64,000 bases of DNA from contig NZ_JAHQZU010000010.1 of the NCBI RefSeq assembly GCF_019061185.1, forward strand, positions 1-64,000, given 5' to 3'. This document shows positions 57,058 to 64,000 of this stretch, piece after piece; the first letter of the stretch is position 1, and every line of letters begins with the position of its first letter. A program made the translations under genes and the position numbers. A model generated the notes under the pieces. The model had not been told where the DNA came from. It saw only the letters and a list, made by a program, of their open reading frames with translations, and searched no databases. This DNA comes from Paracoccus sp. Z118. Lineage in GTDB: Bacteria; Pseudomonadota; Alphaproteobacteria; Rhodobacterales; Rhodobacteraceae.

Positions 57058-58090
57058 GCCCGACCTGTTCCTGACCATTCCCGAAAACCCGCCCGAGCGC
57101 GTTGATAAGGCGCTGGCGACGGCTGCGCCAGACGATGCGGCGCTGTCGCGCTCGCGCCTTGCCAAGCTGATCGCGGAAGGCGCCGTGCATGGCCCGTCCG
57201 GCCCGGTCCGCGACGGCAAGGCGAAGGTCAGCGCGGGCGAGACCTACCGCATCGAGCTGGGCGAGCCCACCCCCGTCGAAACGCTGCCCGAAAAGATCCC
57301 GCTGAACGTCGTCTATGAAGATGGCGAGATCATCGTCATCGACAAGCCCGCCGGCATGGTCGTCCACCCTGCCCCCGGCAGCCCGTCCGGCACGCTGGTC
57401 AACGCGCTGCTGGCCCATTGCGCCGGTAGCCTGTCGGGGATCGGCGGCGAGGCGCGGCCGGGGATCGTGCACCGGATCGACAAGGACACCTCGGGCCTGC
57501 TGGTCGCGGCGAAATCCGACCGCGCGCATCAGGCCCTCGCCCGCCAGTTCGAGGATCACAGCGCCGCCCGCCGCTATCTCGCGCTGGCTTACGGCACCAT
57601 CGACCCGGCCGATCCGCGCCTGCGCGGCCTGCCCGGCGTCGCGTTCGAGCCGGGCGGCCTGCTGCGCATCACCACCAGGCTGGGCCGCCATCCGACCGAC
57701 CGGCAGCGGCAGGCGATCAGCTTCGATCGCGGCCGCCACGCCGTCACCCGCGCCCGGATGCTGGAACGCTTCGGCACGCCGCCCGCCGCGATGCTGGTCG
57801 AATGCCGGCTGGAAACCGGCCGCACCCACCAGATCCGCGTGCATCTGAGCCATTGCGGGCTGGGCCTGATCGGCGATCCCGTCTATGGCGGCGCCCGCCG
57901 CGCCTCGGCCCGTGCGCTGGGGCCGGCGGCGGCGCAGGCGGCCCTCGCCTTTCCCCGGCAGGCGCTTCACGCGGCATTCCTGGGCTTTTCGCACCCGGTC
58001 ACGGGCATTTGGCTGGACTTTGAAAGCCCCCTGCCCGATGACATGACCGCCCTGCTGGAGGAGCTGCGCGCCGGAACCCCCGTTCCCTGA
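57056..58090 (+). CDS. 23S rRNA pseudouridine synthase RluD family
   Basis: RluA/RluD-type synthase of 344 residues. The S4-like N-terminal domain (ERVDKALA...SRSRLAKLIAEGAVHG) is followed by VVYEDGEIIVIDKPAGMVVHPAPG, the catalytic GIVHRIDKDTSGLLVAAK and LETGRTHQIRVHLSH. It likely modifies 23S rRNA helix 69. The ATG starts directly at the family N-terminus with no Shine-Dalgarno, and overlaps the start of the divergent DUF6476 gene, so it may be translated from a leaderless or short-leader mRNA. Confidence 0.9.
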   Translation: MPDLFLTIPENPPERVDKALATAAPDDAALSRSRLAKLIAEGAVHGPSGPVRDGKAKVSAGETYRIELGEPTPVETLPEKIPLNVVYEDGEIIVIDKPAGMVVHPAPGSPSGTLVNALLAHCAGSLSGIGGEARPGIVHRIDKDTSGLLVAAKSDRAHQALARQFEDHSAARRYLALAYGTIDPADPRLRGLPGVAFEPGGLLRITTRLGRHPTDRQRQAISFDRGRHAVTRARMLERFGTPPAAMLVECRLETGRTHQIRVHLSHCGLGLIGDPVYGGARRASARALGPAAAQAALAFPRQALHAAFLGFSHPVTGIWLDFESPLPDDMTALLEELRAGTPVP

Positions 58091-58151
58091 TCCGCGTTCG
58101 TTTCCTTCCAGCGACACGGATATCATCGGCCCCGAGGCCCCAAGGACCACA

Positions 58152-59057
58152 ATGGCAAACTTCACCGGCCTTCCCGCGCCAAGCCCCGAACAGGGGCTGA
58201 ACCGCTACCTGCAGGAGATCCGCAAGTTTCCCCTGCTGGAACCGGAAGAGGAATACATGCTGGCCAAGGCCTGGGTGGACCATCAGGACGCCGAGGCCGC
58301 GCACCGGCTGGTCACGTCGCATCTGCGGCTCGCGGCCAAGATCGCCATGGGCTATCGCGGCTACGGCCTGCCGCTGGGCGAAGTGGTGTCCGAGGCGAAT
58401 GTCGGCCTGATGCAGGCGGTCAAGCGCTTCGACCCGGAAAAGGGCTTCCGCCTGTCCACCTATGCGATGTGGTGGATCCGCGCCTCGATCCAGGAATACA
58501 TCCTGCGCTCGTGGAGCCTGGTGAAGATGGGCACCACCTCGGCGCAGAAGAAGCTGTTCTTCAACCTCCGCAAGGCCAAGGCCAAGCTGGGCGCGCTGGA
58601 GGAAGGCGATCTGCGCCCCGAAAACGTCGCCCAGATCGCCAATGACCTCAGCGTGACCGAGCGCGAAGTGATCGAGATGAACCGCCGCCTGTCGGGGGGC
58701 GACGCGTCGCTGAACGCGACGGTCGGCTCGGCGGACGGCGATTCGACGGCGCAGTGGCAGGACTGGCTGGAAGACGAGAGCGCCGATCAGGCGGGCGATT
58801 ACGCCGAAGCCGACGAGCTGGAGACCCGCCGCTCGATGCTGACGGCGGCGATGGACGTGCTGAACGACCGCGAGCGCGACATCCTGATGGAGCGGCGCCT
58901 GCGCGACGATCCCCTGACGCTGGAGGAGTTGTCGGGCCGCTACGAGGTCTCGCGAGAGCGCATCCGCCAGATCGAGGTCCGCGCATTCGAGAAGCTGCAG
59001 GAGCGGATGCGGAACCTGGCGAAGGATCGGGGGATGCCCGTCGCCGAGGAGGAGTGA
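58152..59057 (+). CDS. rpoH: RNA polymerase heat-shock sigma factor RpoH
   Basis: Sigma-32-type factor of 301 residues. Region 2 (EEEYMLAKAWVDH, LRLAAKIAMGYRGYGLPLGEVVSEANVGLMQAVKRFDPEKGFRLSTYAMWWIRASIQEYILRSWSLVK) is followed by the RpoH box region KKLFFNLRKAK and region 4 (LNDRERDILMERRLRDDPLTLEELSGRYEVSRERIRQIEVRAFEKLQ). It follows rluD by 61 nt, the conserved arrangement. A candidate target promoter is seen before hsp20. Confidence 0.95.
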   Translation: MANFTGLPAPSPEQGLNRYLQEIRKFPLLEPEEEYMLAKAWVDHQDAEAAHRLVTSHLRLAAKIAMGYRGYGLPLGEVVSEANVGLMQAVKRFDPEKGFRLSTYAMWWIRASIQEYILRSWSLVKMGTTSAQKKLFFNLRKAKAKLGALEEGDLRPENVAQIANDLSVTEREVIEMNRRLSGGDASLNATVGSADGDSTAQWQDWLEDESADQAGDYAEADELETRRSMLTAAMDVLNDRERDILMERRLRDDPLTLEELSGRYEVSRERIRQIEVRAFEKLQERMRNLAKDRGMPVAEEE

Positions 59058-59576
59058 CCGGCGAAGGCGCGGCAAGGTCGCGCCGCGCCTGCCATCCGGC
59101 CTCCGGCTCGGCTGCCACGCATCCCAATGGCGCAGAACGCGCCATTCACCATCTTTGCGGCGACCGAAGTGCTGAAAATCCGCCCTCGGCACGAAGCTGA
59201 CCCGCCTCACACCGGCCTCGACACGCTGCTGCGCCATTGCGGGTCCGCCATCCGCCGCCCTATCCTGCGGGCAACGAAGGCGGCGCGGCAGGAGGCGAGA
59301 CACGAGGATGACGGCGGAAGACGAGGCGGGTGGAAGCGCCGGGCTGGCTGACCGGACGCGCCGTAACTTGCGCGGCCGTCGCGCGCCGGGACGGACCGGC
59401 GTTTGCGCCGGAAAGCCAAGCGTTGGTGCCTCGCTGGCGGCCGGGTCCGCCCGTGCTTTCAGCGGCACCGCTGCAAGCCCGCCTCCGACGCGCGGATGCG
59501 TCGCAATCGCTCGCCCCGGAACGGTCTTTCCTGCCCGACTCGCCGGCGGCAGACCGACGACATGGAGCGGAGACCG
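59058..59576. other. 519-nt region with no recognised gene
   Basis: GC-rich DNA between rpoH and the next membrane protein. It contains a perfect 8-bp hairpin (59126-59146). Open frames across it have no recognisable domain, and none agrees with a ribosome site; one starting near 59308 begins MTAEDEAGGSAG and is low in credibility. No tRNA or repeat is seen. Confidence 0.5.
59126..59146 (+). terminator. Hairpin after rpoH
   Basis: An 8-bp perfect stem AATGGCGC / GCGCCATT with loop AGAAC, 68 nt beyond the rpoH stop. It is followed by TTCACC rather than a clean T-run, so it may be a weak terminator or RNA-stability element. Confidence 0.5.
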
Positions 59577-60611
59577 GTGACGGCGCTCAGCGCGTTCCAG
59601 CGGCTCGAAGCGCCGGGCGTGTGGCGCGAGGGGCCGGAGGCGCGGCTGCGCGATGTCGTCATTTCCGTGGGCGACGCGACGCTGATCCTCAGCGATCCGT
59701 TGTCCGAGCAGCCGCTGTCGCACTGGTCGCTGCCGGCGGTCACGCGGCTGAATCCCGGCCAGCTTCCGGCGATCTACGCCCCCGGCGCGCCCGAGAACGA
59801 CGAGATCCTGGAAATCGACGACGAGCTGATGATCTCGGCCATCGAGAAGGTGCATCTGGCGATCCGCGCGAGCCGTCCGCATCCCGGCCGCCTGCGCGGC
59901 GGGCTGGTGGCGGCGGCGGTCGCGCTGGTCGTTCTGGCGGGCATGGCATGGATACCGGGCGCCGTGGTGCGTCACGCCGCGCTGATCGCGCCGCCGGCGC
60001 AGCGCGAGGCGGTCGGGCGGCAGATCCTGGCGCAGCTTTCGGCCTCGACGGGCACCCCCTGTGCGCGCGCTGCCGGATCGGCGGTGCTGGACCGGCTTCC
60101 GCAGCGGATCACGGGGCTGGACAGCCGGGTGATCGTCCTGCCCACGACGCTGCGCGGGGCGCGGGCGCTGCCGGGCAAGCTGATCGTGATCGGCAACGAT
60201 CTCGTCGCCGGGCAGGACACGCCGGACGTCGCGGCCGGCCATATCCTTGCCGCCGAACTGACCGCGCGGGATGCGGACCCGATGGCAGAGGCGCTCGACT
60301 ACGCGGGTTTTCGCGCGGCGGTCACGCTGCTGACCAGAGGCGCGCTGCCGGATGGCGCGCTGCTGGGCTATGGCGAGACGCTGCTGTCCCATCCCCCGCC
60401 CCGCCCCGCCGACGACATCCTGCTGGCCCGGTTCGAGGAGGCGGGCGTCGCGAGCACGCCCTATGCCCGCTCGCTCGATCCCACGGGCGAGTCCGTGCTG
60501 GGTCTGATCGAGGCCGACCCGTTCCGCGTCCGGAACCCCGGCGAGCCGGTGCTGAGCGACGGCGAATGGGTGCAGTTGCAACGGATCTGCGACGGCGGAG
60601 CGCCAGCATAA
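59577..60611 (+). CDS. Unknown bitopic protein with a middle membrane helix
   Basis: Protein of 344 residues that I do not recognise. GTG 59577 has GGAGA just upstream. An ATG 15 nt earlier lacks a site. Residues 1-95 form a cytoplasmic domain beginning TALSAFQRLEAPGVWREG with DVVISVGDATLILSDPLSEQPLSHWSLPAVTRLNPG. One membrane helix (GGLVAAAVALVVLAGMAWI) lies near 103-125. The outer part has QITG-like turns and GKLIVIGNDLVAGQDTPDVAAGHILAAELTARD, which recalls a metalloprotease-like region, though no HExxH is present. Confidence 0.6.
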   Translation: MTALSAFQRLEAPGVWREGPEARLRDVVISVGDATLILSDPLSEQPLSHWSLPAVTRLNPGQLPAIYAPGAPENDEILEIDDELMISAIEKVHLAIRASRPHPGRLRGGLVAAAVALVVLAGMAWIPGAVVRHAALIAPPAQREAVGRQILAQLSASTGTPCARAAGSAVLDRLPQRITGLDSRVIVLPTTLRGARALPGKLIVIGNDLVAGQDTPDVAAGHILAAELTARDADPMAEALDYAGFRAAVTLLTRGALPDGALLGYGETLLSHPPPRPADDILLARFEEAGVASTPYARSLDPTGESVLGLIEADPFRVRNPGEPVLSDGEWVQLQRICDGGAPA

Positions 60612-60717
60612 GCTTGAGGTCCGACCGGCAAGCTGGGCGAATCGATCCGCCCGGCGAGTAGCGGCAAACGCTGCCGTGGCGATCCGGCTGGTCCGGTCGG
60701 CGCGGCCATAGGCAACT

Positions 60718-61770
60718 TCACCGCGGATAGGCATTCGGGAATCCGCCGCCGCGAACCTTGTGCAGGGCTCGCACCAGCTTCTCGCGGCTGTCGAACGGAC
60801 CGGCCAGCACCCTCACCAGCCGCTCGCCTTCCAGCGCCGCCTCGGCGCGGGCGACGGGCAGGCCAAGCGTGGCAAGTCTGCGCGCGGTGCGCTGCACGCT
60901 GGCTTCATCGCGAAACATGCCGACCTGAACGAATCGGGCGCCGGGCGGGATCATGCCGGCGCGACCCTCGCTCTCGGGTTCTCGCCGCGCTTTCGCGGAC
61001 GCGCGCTGCGTCTCGGCAGGTGTCCTTGCGGCAACCGGTGCTGCCTTCTGCGCCGGGGCCGGCGCTGTTGCTTGGGCGTCCTGGGGTTTACGGGCAGGCG
61101 CGGCGGAAGCGGAGGCGACCGATGCAGCCCGCCTCGGCAGGTCCACCGCGGTCATCGCACCGCAGAGGCCGAGCGCGTCCTGCCCGCCGGGGCCGCCGCC
61201 GCCGAAGGGCTCGGCACCCAGAAGGCGGCAAAGCTGCGCGGTGTGGTTTCCCGCGCTGGCCCGCGCCATCCCGGCGCGAATCTCCGGGACTGCGGCGATC
61301 ATGCGCGGCAGCGATGCGGATTCGTCCGCGTCCGGCTGGCTGGCCGCAGACCCCGCCGCTTCGGCGCCGACCTCGCCCGCGCCAGAAAGTTCGCCCGTCT
61401 GCAGCCCCGCCATGACCGTTTCGGTCAGCTCACGCGAAATGCGAACGGCGTCATCCTCGGCCGGGCCGGGGAACAGCGGCGCCAAGTCGGCGGGCGCGGT
61501 CCGGCGGGCCGAGAGAGTCGGCGGATAGCCGCAGATCGGCGCGCCGTTCCGGTCCTGCCGGGGGCTCCAGCCGCTCCCCTCCCGCACGAAGACGCAGCCG
61601 GCGCTGTCGATATACTGCGCCGCTCGGAAATCGGCGGGGGGCAGCTCCGCCGGGCGCTGCGCGGCGGGTGGCGTCGAACCCTCCGATCCGCTCGCGACCT
61701 GCCAGGACAGCAGCAATGCCCAGATCGCCGCCGACACAAACATCAGCGCGGAAAAACCGTTCACCTTCAT
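60718..61770 (-). CDS. SPOR-domain protein
   Basis: Bitopic protein of 350 residues. A membrane helix at residues 5-25 (GFSALMFVSAAIWALLLSWQVA) is followed by a disulfide-like domain (YIDSAGCVFVREGSGWSPRQDRNGAPICGYPPTL), an Ala/Pro/Lys-rich linker and a C-terminal SPOR domain (GARFVQVGMFRDEASVQRTARRLATLGLPV, LVRVLAGPFDSREKLVRALHKVR). The SPOR domain binds denuded glycan strands at the division site. A family role in cell division or septal peptidoglycan is likely. Confidence 0.88.
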   Translation of the reverse strand: MKVNGFSALMFVSAAIWALLLSWQVASGSEGSTPPAAQRPAELPPADFRAAQYIDSAGCVFVREGSGWSPRQDRNGAPICGYPPTLSARRTAPADLAPLFPGPAEDDAVRISRELTETVMAGLQTGELSGAGEVGAEAAGSAASQPDADESASLPRMIAAVPEIRAGMARASAGNHTAQLCRLLGAEPFGGGGPGGQDALGLCGAMTAVDLPRRAASVASASAAPARKPQDAQATAPAPAQKAAPVAARTPAETQRASAKARREPESEGRAGMIPPGARFVQVGMFRDEASVQRTARRLATLGLPVARAEAALEGERLVRVLAGPFDSREKLVRALHKVRGGGFPNAYPR

Positions 61771-61838
61771 GCTGCATTCCCGATTCGTGCCGTCAGGCCC
61801 GAGCGTTACGGGAAAACATCTAAGCGCCCGTTAATCGG

Positions 61839-62477
61839 CTACTTGGTCCCGAACATCCGATCGCCCGCATCCCCGAGTCCGGGCCAGATATAGCCGTGCT
61901 CGTCCAGCCGCTCGTCCAGCGCGGCGGTGAAGATCGGCACGTCGGGATGCGCCTCCTGCATCCGCTTCACGCCCTCGGGCGCGGCCAGCAGGCACAGGAA
62001 ACGCAGGTTGCGCGCGCCCGCCTTCTTCAGCATGTCGATGGCCGCGACCGAACTGTTCCCCGTCGCCAGCATCGGGTCCACGACGATCACCATGCGCAGG
62101 TCCAGATTGGCCGGAACCTTGCTGTAATATTCCACCGGTTGCAGCGTCTCGGGGTCGCGGTAGAGGCCGAGGAAGCCCACCCGCGCCGCCGGGATCAGCT
62201 CCAGAATCCCGTCCAGCAGCCCGTTCCCCGCCCGCAGGATGGAGATGAGGGCAAGCTTCTTCCCCTCCAGCACCGGGGCCTCCATCGGGCAAAGGGGCGT
62301 TTCGATCAGCGTCGTGGTCAGATCCAGCTCGCGCGTGACCTCATAGGCCAGCAGCAAGCTGATTTCCCGCAGGAGCTTGCGGAAACCTCCGGTCGATGTG
62401 GTCTTGTCGCGCATGATCGTCAGCTTGTGCTGGATCAGCGGGTGATCGACGATGGTCAGATGGGGCGTGGCTGGCAT
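61839..62477 (-). CDS. upp: Uracil phosphoribosyltransferase
   Basis: Salvages uracil to UMP with PRPP. It has 212 residues. [34 protein letters not shown] opens the protein, [23 protein letters not shown] holds the PRPP site and [17 protein letters not shown] is the C-terminal hallmark. It is 73 nt after cdd on the same strand, so cytidine deamination and uracil salvage may be one unit. Confidence 0.96.
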   Translation of the reverse strand: MPATPHLTIVDHPLIQHKLTIMRDKTTSTGGFRKLLREISLLLAYEVTRELDLTTTLIETPLCPMEAPVLEGKKLALISILRAGNGLLDGILELIPAARVGFLGLYRDPETLQPVEYYSKVPANLDLRMVIVVDPMLATGNSSVAAIDMLKKAGARNLRFLCLLAAPEGVKRMQEAHPDVPIFTAALDERLDEHGYIWPGLGDAGDRMFGTK

Positions 62478-62549
62478 GCGGGAACCTTCAGGAAGCGGCG
62501 GTCGCGATCATGCGCGAAGCCGCGGCCGAGCGCCACCGCGAAGCGCCGG

Positions 62550-62954
62550 TCAGGGGGCGGCATTCGCCATGTGGCCGGTGCCGAAGCGGCCCGGCAGCAG
62601 GGCGCCGATGGTCGTCTCCAGCACCTGCCCCGATGTCGTGGCCAGCAGCACCGGCACGTCCGGGCCGCCGAACTCGGCCAGCTTCTGCCGGCAGCCGCCG
62701 CAGGGCGGAACGGGGCTGGGGCTGTCGGCGATCACGCAGATCGCGGCCAACGCCGTATCGCCGCCCGCCACCATCGCCGCGATGGCTCCCGCCTCGGCGC
62801 AGGTGCCCTCGGGGAAAGCGACATTCTCGACGTTGCAGCCGCGATAGATGCGGCCCGACGCGGCCCGGATCGCGGCCCCTACCCTGAACCCCGAATAAGG
62901 CGCATAAGCGGTTTCCCGCACCTCGCGGGCGGCGTCGATCAGCGCGTCGGGCAT
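62550..62954 (-). CDS. cdd: Cytidine deaminase
   Basis: Zinc enzyme of 134 residues turning cytidine into uridine. YAPYSGFRVGAAIRAASG opens, the active site is TCAEAGAIAAMVAGG (CAE), and the zinc cysteines are in PCGGCRQKL. The homotetrameric length is normal. ATG 62954 has an AAGGA 6-7 nt upstream, so I prefer it to the ATG seven codons earlier. Confidence 0.94.
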   Translation of the reverse strand: MPDALIDAAREVRETAYAPYSGFRVGAAIRAASGRIYRGCNVENVAFPEGTCAEAGAIAAMVAGGDTALAAICVIADSPSPVPPCGGCRQKLAEFGGPDVPVLLATTSGQVLETTIGALLPGRFGTGHMANAAP

Positions 62955-62999
62955 CGGGCTTCCTTTCTCGCGCATCGGCCTTGGAGTGGCTGAAAAAGC

Positions 63000-63015
63000 G
63001 GTTTAACGTTGAACC
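63000..63015 (+). promoter_or_regulatory. Palindromic element GGTTTAACGTTGAACC upstream of maeB
   Basis: It is a near-palindrome, 14 of 16 bases symmetric, 23 nt before the maeB ATG in the 84-nt gap to divergent cdd. Its twin lies before pdhA, with the same placement and a related spacer into GGAGG. An operator shared by pyruvate-node genes is likely. Confidence 0.6.
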
Positions 63016-63038
63016 ATTACCGGCTGGAGGGCTTTCGA

Positions 63039-64000
63039 ATGGACGATCGGCGGCAGGACACGGCGCGGCAGGCGGCGCTGGATTATCACGAATTTCCCAA
63101 GCCCGGTAAGCTGGAAATTCGCGCCACCAAGCCGCTCGCGAACGGGCGCGATCTCAGCCGCGCCTATTCGCCGGGTGTTGCCGAAGCCTGCCTGGAAATC
63201 CAGGCCGATCCGGCCAATGCCGCCCGCTTCACCTCGCGCGGGAACCTCGTCGCGGTCATCAGCAACGGCACGGCGGTGCTGGGGCTGGGGAATATCGGCG
63301 CGCTCGCCTCGAAGCCGGTGATGGAAGGCAAGGCGGTCCTCTTCAAGAAATTCGCCAATATCGACTGCTTCGACCTAGAGGTTAACGAAACCGACCCCGA
63401 AAAGCTGGCCGCCATCGTCCGCGCGCTGGAGCCGAGCTTCGGGGCCGTGAACCTCGAAGACATCAAGGCGCCCGAATGTTTCGTGGTCGAGAAGCTGTGC
63501 CGCGAATCGATGAACATCCCGGTTTTCCACGACGACCAGCACGGCACCGCCATCGTCGTCGGCGCGGCGGCGACCAACGCGCTGCGCGTCGCCGGCAAGC
63601 GGTTCGAGGATATCAAGGTCGTCTCGACCGGTGGCGGCGCGGCGGGCATCGCCTGCCTCAACATGCTGCTGAAGCTGGGTGTCAGGCGCGAGAACATCTG
63701 GCTCTGCGACATCCACGGCCTCGTTTACGAAGGCCGCGAGATCGACATGAACCCGCAGAAATCCGAGTTCGCGCAGGCCACCTACCTGCGCGTGCTGGCC
63801 GACGTGATCGGCGGCGCCGACCTGTTCCTCGGGCTCTCGGGTCCGGGCGTGCTGACGCAGGACATGGTCAGGCGGATGGCCGATCCGCCGATCATCTTCG
63901 CGCTCGCCAACCCCCGGCCCGAGATCATGCCCGAGGATGCCAAGGCCGTCAGCCCCAACGCCATCATCGCCACGGGGCGCAGCGACTATCCGAACCAGGT
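63039..64000 (+). CDS. maeB: NADP-dependent malic enzyme (partial, runs off the window)
   Basis: Decarboxylates malate to pyruvate with NADP. The visible 320 residues hold [68 protein letters not shown], the malic-enzyme signature [15 protein letters not shown] and [16 protein letters not shown] (NADP loop). The MaeB family usually continues with a phosphotransacetylase-like domain (about 750 residues). That part is outside the window. The ATG has GGAGG 9 nt upstream. Confidence 0.93.
   Translation, partial: MDDRRQDTARQAALDYHEFPKPGKLEIRATKPLANGRDLSRAYSPGVAEACLEIQADPANAARFTSRGNLVAVISNGTAVLGLGNIGALASKPVMEGKAVLFKKFANIDCFDLEVNETDPEKLAAIVRALEPSFGAVNLEDIKAPECFVVEKLCRESMNIPVFHDDQHGTAIVVGAAATNALRVAGKRFEDIKVVSTGGGAAGIACLNMLLKLGVRRENIWLCDIHGLVYEGREIDMNPQKSEFAQATYLRVLADVIGGADLFLGLSGPGVLTQDMVRRMADPPIIFALANPRPEIMPEDAKAVSPNAIIATGRSDYPNQ

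Overview
The window is a piece of a GC-rich alphaproteobacterial chromosome, most probably from Rhodobacteraceae and Paracoccus-like. This rests on gene content and order, not on a search. The markers are mipZ, an ethylmalonyl-CoA mutase, lipoylated PDH E1-beta, hsp20-DUF1150, lgt-midA-pgeF, rluD-rpoH, ffh-chorismate mutase-rpsP-rimM-trmD-rplS-rpmE, and a short HPr kinase beside rapZ, EIIA-Man and HPr. Nearly all genes are core metabolism or housekeeping. I see no tRNA, rRNA, CRISPR array, intact transposase or integrase.

The one clearly accessory segment is the left edge (about 95-1870). It is much less GC-rich (near 48% in a hand-counted stretch). It holds a decayed two-gene operon on the minus strand: an AAA/SMC-like ATPase broken by a frameshift and a TGA, joined by a TGATG overlap to a small protein with a D...ELKG motif that has an in-frame TAA. 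It looks like the remains of a defence-type ATPase-nuclease pair.

2.0-9.6 kb: a DauA-like D-amino-acid dehydrogenase, a thiamine/TPP importer (thiBPQ) under a TPP riboswitch with an anti-Shine-Dalgarno hairpin, aroC, gshA and a DUF2852 membrane protein. 9.7-12.5 kb: an incomplete regulatory PTS operon (hprK-rapZ-EIIA-HPr) with a TetR gene at its end, divergent from pckA. 12.6-17.8 kb: pckA, ecm, an HpaI-type aldolase and an AhpD-like protein. 18-22.5 kb: the ffh-to-rpmE translation cluster, with an unlisted 30-codon hydrophobic ORF between rimM and trmD. 22.5-28.7 kb: an ETHE1-like metallohydrolase, mipZ and an RND efflux pair. 28.8-33 kb: pdhABC behind ftsB.

33-42.3 kb: DUF4177 protein, gatB, a lytic-transglycosylase-like lipoprotein, a very long Ala/Pro-rich bitopic protein resembling GspL plus PilP/GspC pieces, a SIMPL-domain secreted protein and metY. 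42.5-50 kb: two peptidases, purEK, YdcH-like protein, hsp20 with a candidate sigma-32 promoter, DUF1150 and two glycosyltransferases. 50-58 kb: fused ATP sulfurylase/APS kinase, trxB with a divergent Lrp regulator, pgeF-midA-lgt, ubiK, DUF6476 and rluD. 58-64 kb: rpoH, an unknown membrane protein, a SPOR-domain protein, upp, cdd and the 5' part of maeB.

The most interesting regulatory observation links distant genes. pdhA and maeB, both acting on pyruvate, carry almost the same 31-nt leader: a 16-bp near-palindrome GGTTTAACG(Y)TGAAC(Y), then a conserved spacer into GGAGG, at the same distance from the start codon. All six differences are transitions. This suggests a shared regulator of the pyruvate node.
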